This document shows, piece by piece, positions 3,709 to 6,830 of a stretch of 6,830 nt of DNA. Both the position numbers and the translations under genes were made by a program. This stretch comes from Candidatus Woesearchaeota archaeon. GTDB taxonomy: Archaea > Nanobdellota > Nanobdellia > Woesearchaeales > JACPBV01. The stretch spans positions 1 through 6,830 of the forward strand of contig JACPBU010000085.1 of the NCBI GenBank assembly GCA_016180165.1. The letters run 5' to 3'. Below the pieces are notes generated by a model. It searched no databases and had not been told where the DNA came from. It saw nothing but the letters and a program-made list of their open reading frames with translations. Positions within the stretch are counted from its first letter, which is position 1. Each line of letters starts with the position of its first letter.

Positions 3709-5832
3709 GTGATAAAAAACTTTACCCCAAGGCTCTACCAGCAGACTATCTTTGCAACAGCAGCGGCGAAAAATACCCTTGTGGTCCTGCCGACAGGGCT
3801 TGGAAAAACGAATATTTTTCTGATGCTTGCGGCGCATCGGCTCAAGCTTTATCCGAAGAGCAAGATACTTCTTATCGGGCCGACAAAGCCGCTGATTGAT
3901 CAGTATTATGCGGTGTTTCTGAAGAATTTTGAGATTCCTGAAGAAAAGATGGCAATTTTCACCGGGGAGGTTGCGCCTGAGAAAAGGGCTGAGTTTTGGA
4001 AGGAGGCAATCCTTCTGTTCTCGACGCCGCAGGGATTGGAGAACGATATCATCAACAACAGGATAGACCTGAGCGCAGTTTCTCTCCTGGGATTTGATGA
4101 AGCGCATCGGGCTATCGGTGATTATTCGTATGTCTGGCTTGCTGAGCAGTATCAGAAAAGGGCAAACTTTCCGAGAATCATCGGGCTGACGGCTTCACCG
4201 GGTTCAGAGCTTGAGAAGATAGAGGAAGTCTGCAAGAACCTGTTCATCCAGGATATTGAGGTGAGGACTGATACTGACCCGGATGTTGCGGAATACGTGC
4301 AGGAGATACAGATTGACTGGGTCAAGGTCAAGCTGCCTGAAGAGTTCAAAGGCGTCCAGCAGGAGCTTACCGCATTTTTGCATGACAGGATGAAGAAACT
4401 GCAGGAATGGGGGATATTACAGAGGAAAGAGGAAGATTTCAAATTTATCTCTAAGACTGACCTGCTTGCGATGCAGGCGCAGCTGCGGGGAAGGACTGCA
4501 TCGGGCGAGAGAGATTTTGTTGTGTGGAACGGGATTTCTGTCCTTGCCGAGATCATGAAGGTTCAGCATGCGCTCGAACTGCTGGAAACTCAGGGCATCA
4601 ATGCGCTGCATGCTTATCTCCATAAGCTCCAGAAGGAAGGGGTGTCCTCAAAGACAAAGGCAATCATGCATATCATCAGCGACCTCCACTACAGGACTGC
4701 GGTGTTCAAGGCAGAAAAACTATTCCAGGAGAAAATCGAACATCCGAAGCTTACGGAGCTGAAGGGAATCATCACCGGTGAATTCGGAAAGAAAAACGAC
4801 TGCAAGATCATCGTGTTCAATGAGTATCGCGACAATGCTCTGGATATTGTCGGTGAGCTCAACAGGCTTCCCGGCATCAAGGCTGCATTGTTTGTCGGCC
4901 AGATGAAAAAAGGGGACACGGGGTTAAGCCAAAAGGGGCAGAAAGAGATGCTGGAAAAGTTCAGCGCCGGGGAGTTCAATGTCCTTGTGTCAACATCAAT
5001 CGGGGAGGAAGGATTAGACATCCCTCAGGTTGACCTGGTGATATTTTTTGAGCCGATACCGTCAGCGATAAGGACCATCCAGCGCAGAGGGAGGACGGGC
5101 AGGCAGGAGGAAGGAAGGGTTATCGTGCTTATGGCATTGGATACGAGGGATGTCGGCTACAAGTGGAGCGCCCATCACAAGGAAAAAAGGATGCACCGGA
5201 CGCTGGCGCAGTTAAAGAAAAAGATGACCATCCAATTCCCTGCAGCAACCCCCTCGCTGGAGAAGTTCATCCCTGCACTTGAGCATGCTGACTATCTCTT
5301 AAGCTCTGAAGTGGGTGTTGAATTCAAGACATCGGAAGATTTTGTGAACAGCCTTATCGACGGAAGGCTGCTGGGGCAGCTGCGTGAGCTCAAGGAAAAG
5401 TTCATCAGGCCATTGGTCCTTGTTGAGGGCGAGCAGGATATCTATGCTGTGAGGAACGTGCATCCTAATGCCATCAGAGGGATGCTTGCGACGATCGCTG
5501 CCGATTATGGGATTCCTGTTTTGTTCACAAGAAATCCGCAGGAAAGCGCAGGGTTATTGTATGCGATTGCAAAACGGCAGCAGGAAGCAGGCAAGGGGGA
5601 TTTTGCACTGCACAATGACAAGCCGTCGCAAAGCCTGAGCGACATCCAGGAGTTTATCGTCTCTGCGTTCCCAGGCGTCGGGAGCAGCATGGCAAGGCCG
5701 ATCCTGCGCAGATTTAAGACGCTGAAGAATTTCATCAATGCCTCCGAAGAGGAGCTCAAGGACGTTGAGAAGATTGGCGATGTAAAAGCGAAGAGGATCA
5801 AGGAGATAACGGATAAGGAGTATTCGTTTTAG
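3709..5832 (+). CDS. hef: Hef-type helicase/XPF-nuclease, nuclease half apparently degenerate
   Basis: This 707-residue protein is the archaeal relative of FANCM/XPF, which acts on stalled or branched replication forks. The SF2 helicase half is intact: Walker A LPTGLGKT (27-34), STPQGLEND (105-113), DEAH (130-133), TASPG (161-165), STSIGEEGLDIP (428-439) and QRRGRTGR (458-465), with a helical insert between about 206 and 360. The XPF-type half follows from about 523, with LIDGRLLGQ (549-557), LVLVEG (569-574) and RNVHPNAIRGML (582-593), then two HhH motifs (FPGVGSSMA at 654-662 and VEKIGDVKAKRI at 686-697). Two points are odd. The V-D-x-R-E segment that normally opens the nuclease, about 30 residues before the ADY (527-529), is missing, and ERKxxxD reads EFKTSED (538-544). 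The GTG start at 3709 is chosen because a TATA box lies 26-27 bases upstream. The helicase call is firm; nuclease inactivity is inferred. Confidence 0.9.
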   Translation: MIKNFTPRLYQQTIFATAAAKNTLVVLPTGLGKTNIFLMLAAHRLKLYPKSKILLIGPTKPLIDQYYAVFLKNFEIPEEKMAIFTGEVAPEKRAEFWKEAILLFSTPQGLENDIINNRIDLSAVSLLGFDEAHRAIGDYSYVWLAEQYQKRANFPRIIGLTASPGSELEKIEEVCKNLFIQDIEVRTDTDPDVAEYVQEIQIDWVKVKLPEEFKGVQQELTAFLHDRMKKLQEWGILQRKEEDFKFISKTDLLAMQAQLRGRTASGERDFVVWNGISVLAEIMKVQHALELLETQGINALHAYLHKLQKEGVSSKTKAIMHIISDLHYRTAVFKAEKLFQEKIEHPKLTELKGIITGEFGKKNDCKIIVFNEYRDNALDIVGELNRLPGIKAALFVGQMKKGDTGLSQKGQKEMLEKFSAGEFNVLVSTSIGEEGLDIPQVDLVIFFEPIPSAIRTIQRRGRTGRQEEGRVIVLMALDTRDVGYKWSAHHKEKRMHRTLAQLKKKMTIQFPAATPSLEKFIPALEHADYLLSSEVGVEFKTSEDFVNSLIDGRLLGQLRELKEKFIRPLVLVEGEQDIYAVRNVHPNAIRGMLATIAADYGIPVLFTRNPQESAGLLYAIAKRQQEAGKGDFALHNDKPSQSLSDIQEFIVSAFPGVGSSMARPILRRFKTLKNFINASEEELKDVEKIGDVKAKRIKEITDKEYSF

Positions 5833-5984
5833 GCTCGGGATAGGGAAGAACCCTGTGGGCTTTAGCCCGCAGTAGTTTAGGAATAACCTGAGGAGTTCAA
5901 GGGAAGTTCTCAGGCAAATATTTCTGAGCGCATGTATTGTGGAAGGTTTGGAAGGGGGGAGAAAGGAGCGATTTTCAAAACATC
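5833..5984. other. Convergent intergenic region with two hairpins
   Basis: No gene is seen between the hef stop and the methyltransferase stop. Two potential stem-loops are present. CTGTGGGC (5853-5860) pairs with GCCCGCAG (5865-5872) across a TTTA loop, with one G-U pair. CCTGAG (5887-5892) pairs with CTCAGG (5909-5914), extendable by two pairs (one G-U). Neither is followed by a strong U-tract, so they are not classical terminators. They could protect the 3' end of the hef mRNA or mark the boundary between the convergent transcripts. Confidence 0.5.
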
Positions 5985-6830
5985 TTATGCCTTAGGCTTT
6001 ATCCCCGCAGCGACCAAAGCGCTCCACGGAAAAAGTATCTCATCGCCTTTTGCAAAAGCCCTTGCCTTTTCAATCACTTTTTCCTTGATTATTTTTTTCT
6101 GCTCTTCGCTGGCCTCTGCCATGGGCTTTGCGGTTGCAGGGGATACTTCTGTGATGAACTGGAAATACTGTTCCGGGCTTTCGAAGGAAAACGAGCCGAT
6201 AATCTCTTTTGGATAACCGGCCATAGGCTCAATGCCTGACTGCCTGAGGAAGCTCTCAAGCTGGAATCTGTCCGAGCAGCGGAAAGGATGTGGAAGCTCA
6301 GGATCAGGAGGGGGAAGGCTGAGGATTTCTTTTGCCACACTTCCAAAGACGCCCTGCCATGGATTTTTTTCTTTGATGCCCCATGAGGAAAGGGCAATCT
6401 TTCCGCTGAATTTCAAAACTCTCACCATCTCTTTTATCCCTTCGACGATGTCAGGGAAAAACATGATGCCGTGGCGGCAGAGGACTGCGTCAAAAGCGCC
6501 GTCGTTAAAGGGAATTCTCTTTCCGTCATAAACAATGCCCTCAAAATTTATTATGCTGCTGGCTTTTGCCTTGCCGTTAGCAACCTGAATCTGCGCTTCA
6601 GAGATGTCTATGCCGATGACTTTCCCTTTGGGAAGATGCTTTGCAGCCGTTAATCCGGGCTCGCCAGTTCCTGTGGCAACATCGAGAATCTGGAAACCGG
6701 CTGAAGAATTCTCTCTGAGCCCGGCTGCGCTTATCAGGGCATCCCCTATCGGCTCAAAGCCTTTCATGACTCTGCTATCCCATTTCTTCCACCCCGGTGA
6801 AAACTTGTTCCAGGTTTCGTGCTGCTGCCT
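5985..6830 (-). CDS. Class I SAM-dependent methyltransferase, 5' end outside window
   Basis: The reading frame is open to the right edge, so the gene is partial: 281 residues are visible and the true start lies beyond 6830. The internal ATG at 6765-6767 is not the start, because the frame above it encodes HETWNKFSPGWKKWD, the usual N-terminal segment of this methyltransferase group. The AdoMet-binding fold is clear in the visible chain: motif I LDVATGTGEPG at about 49-59, the acidic end of strand 2 in IGIDIS (72-77), FNDGAFDAVLCRHG at about 108-121, and VLKFSGKIALSSWG (138-151). A variable C-terminal cap follows. The fold resembles UbiE/COQ5-type small-molecule methyltransferases, but the substrate cannot be read from the sequence. 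It is convergent with hef and the last gene seen, so any operon partners upstream are outside the window. Transfer from bacteria is possible but untested. Confidence 0.85.
   Translation of the reverse strand, partial: RQQHETWNKFSPGWKKWDSRVMKGFEPIGDALISAAGLRENSSAGFQILDVATGTGEPGLTAAKHLPKGKVIGIDISEAQIQVANGKAKASSIINFEGIVYDGKRIPFNDGAFDAVLCRHGIMFFPDIVEGIKEMVRVLKFSGKIALSSWGIKEKNPWQGVFGSVAKEILSLPPPDPELPHPFRCSDRFQLESFLRQSGIEPMAGYPKEIIGSFSFESPEQYFQFITEVSPATAKPMAEASEEQKKIIKEKVIEKARAFAKGDEILFPWSALVAAGIKPKA

Noticed and set aside
3682..4107. Minus-strand open frame over the start of hef
   Set aside because: It is antisense to the Walker A and DEAH region of the helicase, and its product is low in recognisable structure.
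5932..6239. Plus-strand open frames after hef
   Set aside because: They lie mostly antisense to the methyltransferase, whose motifs are clear, and their products show no recognisable domain.
1..6830. CRISPR array, tandem repeats or toxin-antitoxin pair
   Set aside because: No regularly spaced direct repeats are visible, and no small gene pair matches a toxin-antitoxin layout.

Overview
The window looks archaeal, probably from a DPANN-type lineage (Woesearchaeota/Pacearchaeota-like). The grounds are a Hef-type helicase carrying XPF-nuclease and HhH modules (an archaeal protein), a small single-domain PRC-barrel protein, and archaeal TATA boxes placed about 26-27 bases upstream of start codons, which implies leaderless mRNAs. 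The lineage is inferred from protein style; no rRNA or tRNA gene is present to anchor it.

Layout, left to right. Bases 1-231 hold no gene, but a perfect 9-bp inverted repeat (1-9 / 85-93) may be the end of a mobile element. A minus-strand PRC-barrel gene (232-513) is divergent from a plus-strand cluster, and both seem to use one symmetric TATA element near 605-614. The cluster encodes a TraB/Tiki-superfamily protein (649-1329), a site-2-protease (M50)-like membrane protein with every catalytic residue replaced (1346-2134), and a small four-helix membrane protein (2131-2472, ATGA overlap). A 141-bp intergenic stretch packed with inverted repeats precedes a metallo-beta-lactamase-fold hydrolase (2614-3210). 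That gene converges, 3 bp apart, on a minus-strand FHA-domain gene (3214-3612). The FHA gene is divergent from a large hef gene (3709-5832), with back-to-back TATA boxes between them. A convergent gap with two hairpins follows, then a class I SAM methyltransferase on the minus strand (5985-6830) whose 5' end lies beyond the window.

Functionally there are two coherent blocks: a membrane block (TraB, pseudo-M50 protein, small membrane protein; translationally linked) and a DNA-repair block (Hef, possibly linked to a phosphothreonine-reading FHA protein). The MBL hydrolase and methyltransferase look like independent metabolic genes. The two points most worth following are degenerate enzymes: an M50 homologue that lost the HExxH, GPxxN and LDG motifs, and a Hef whose nuclease half lacks the DxRE segment and has an altered ERK motif while its helicase half is intact.
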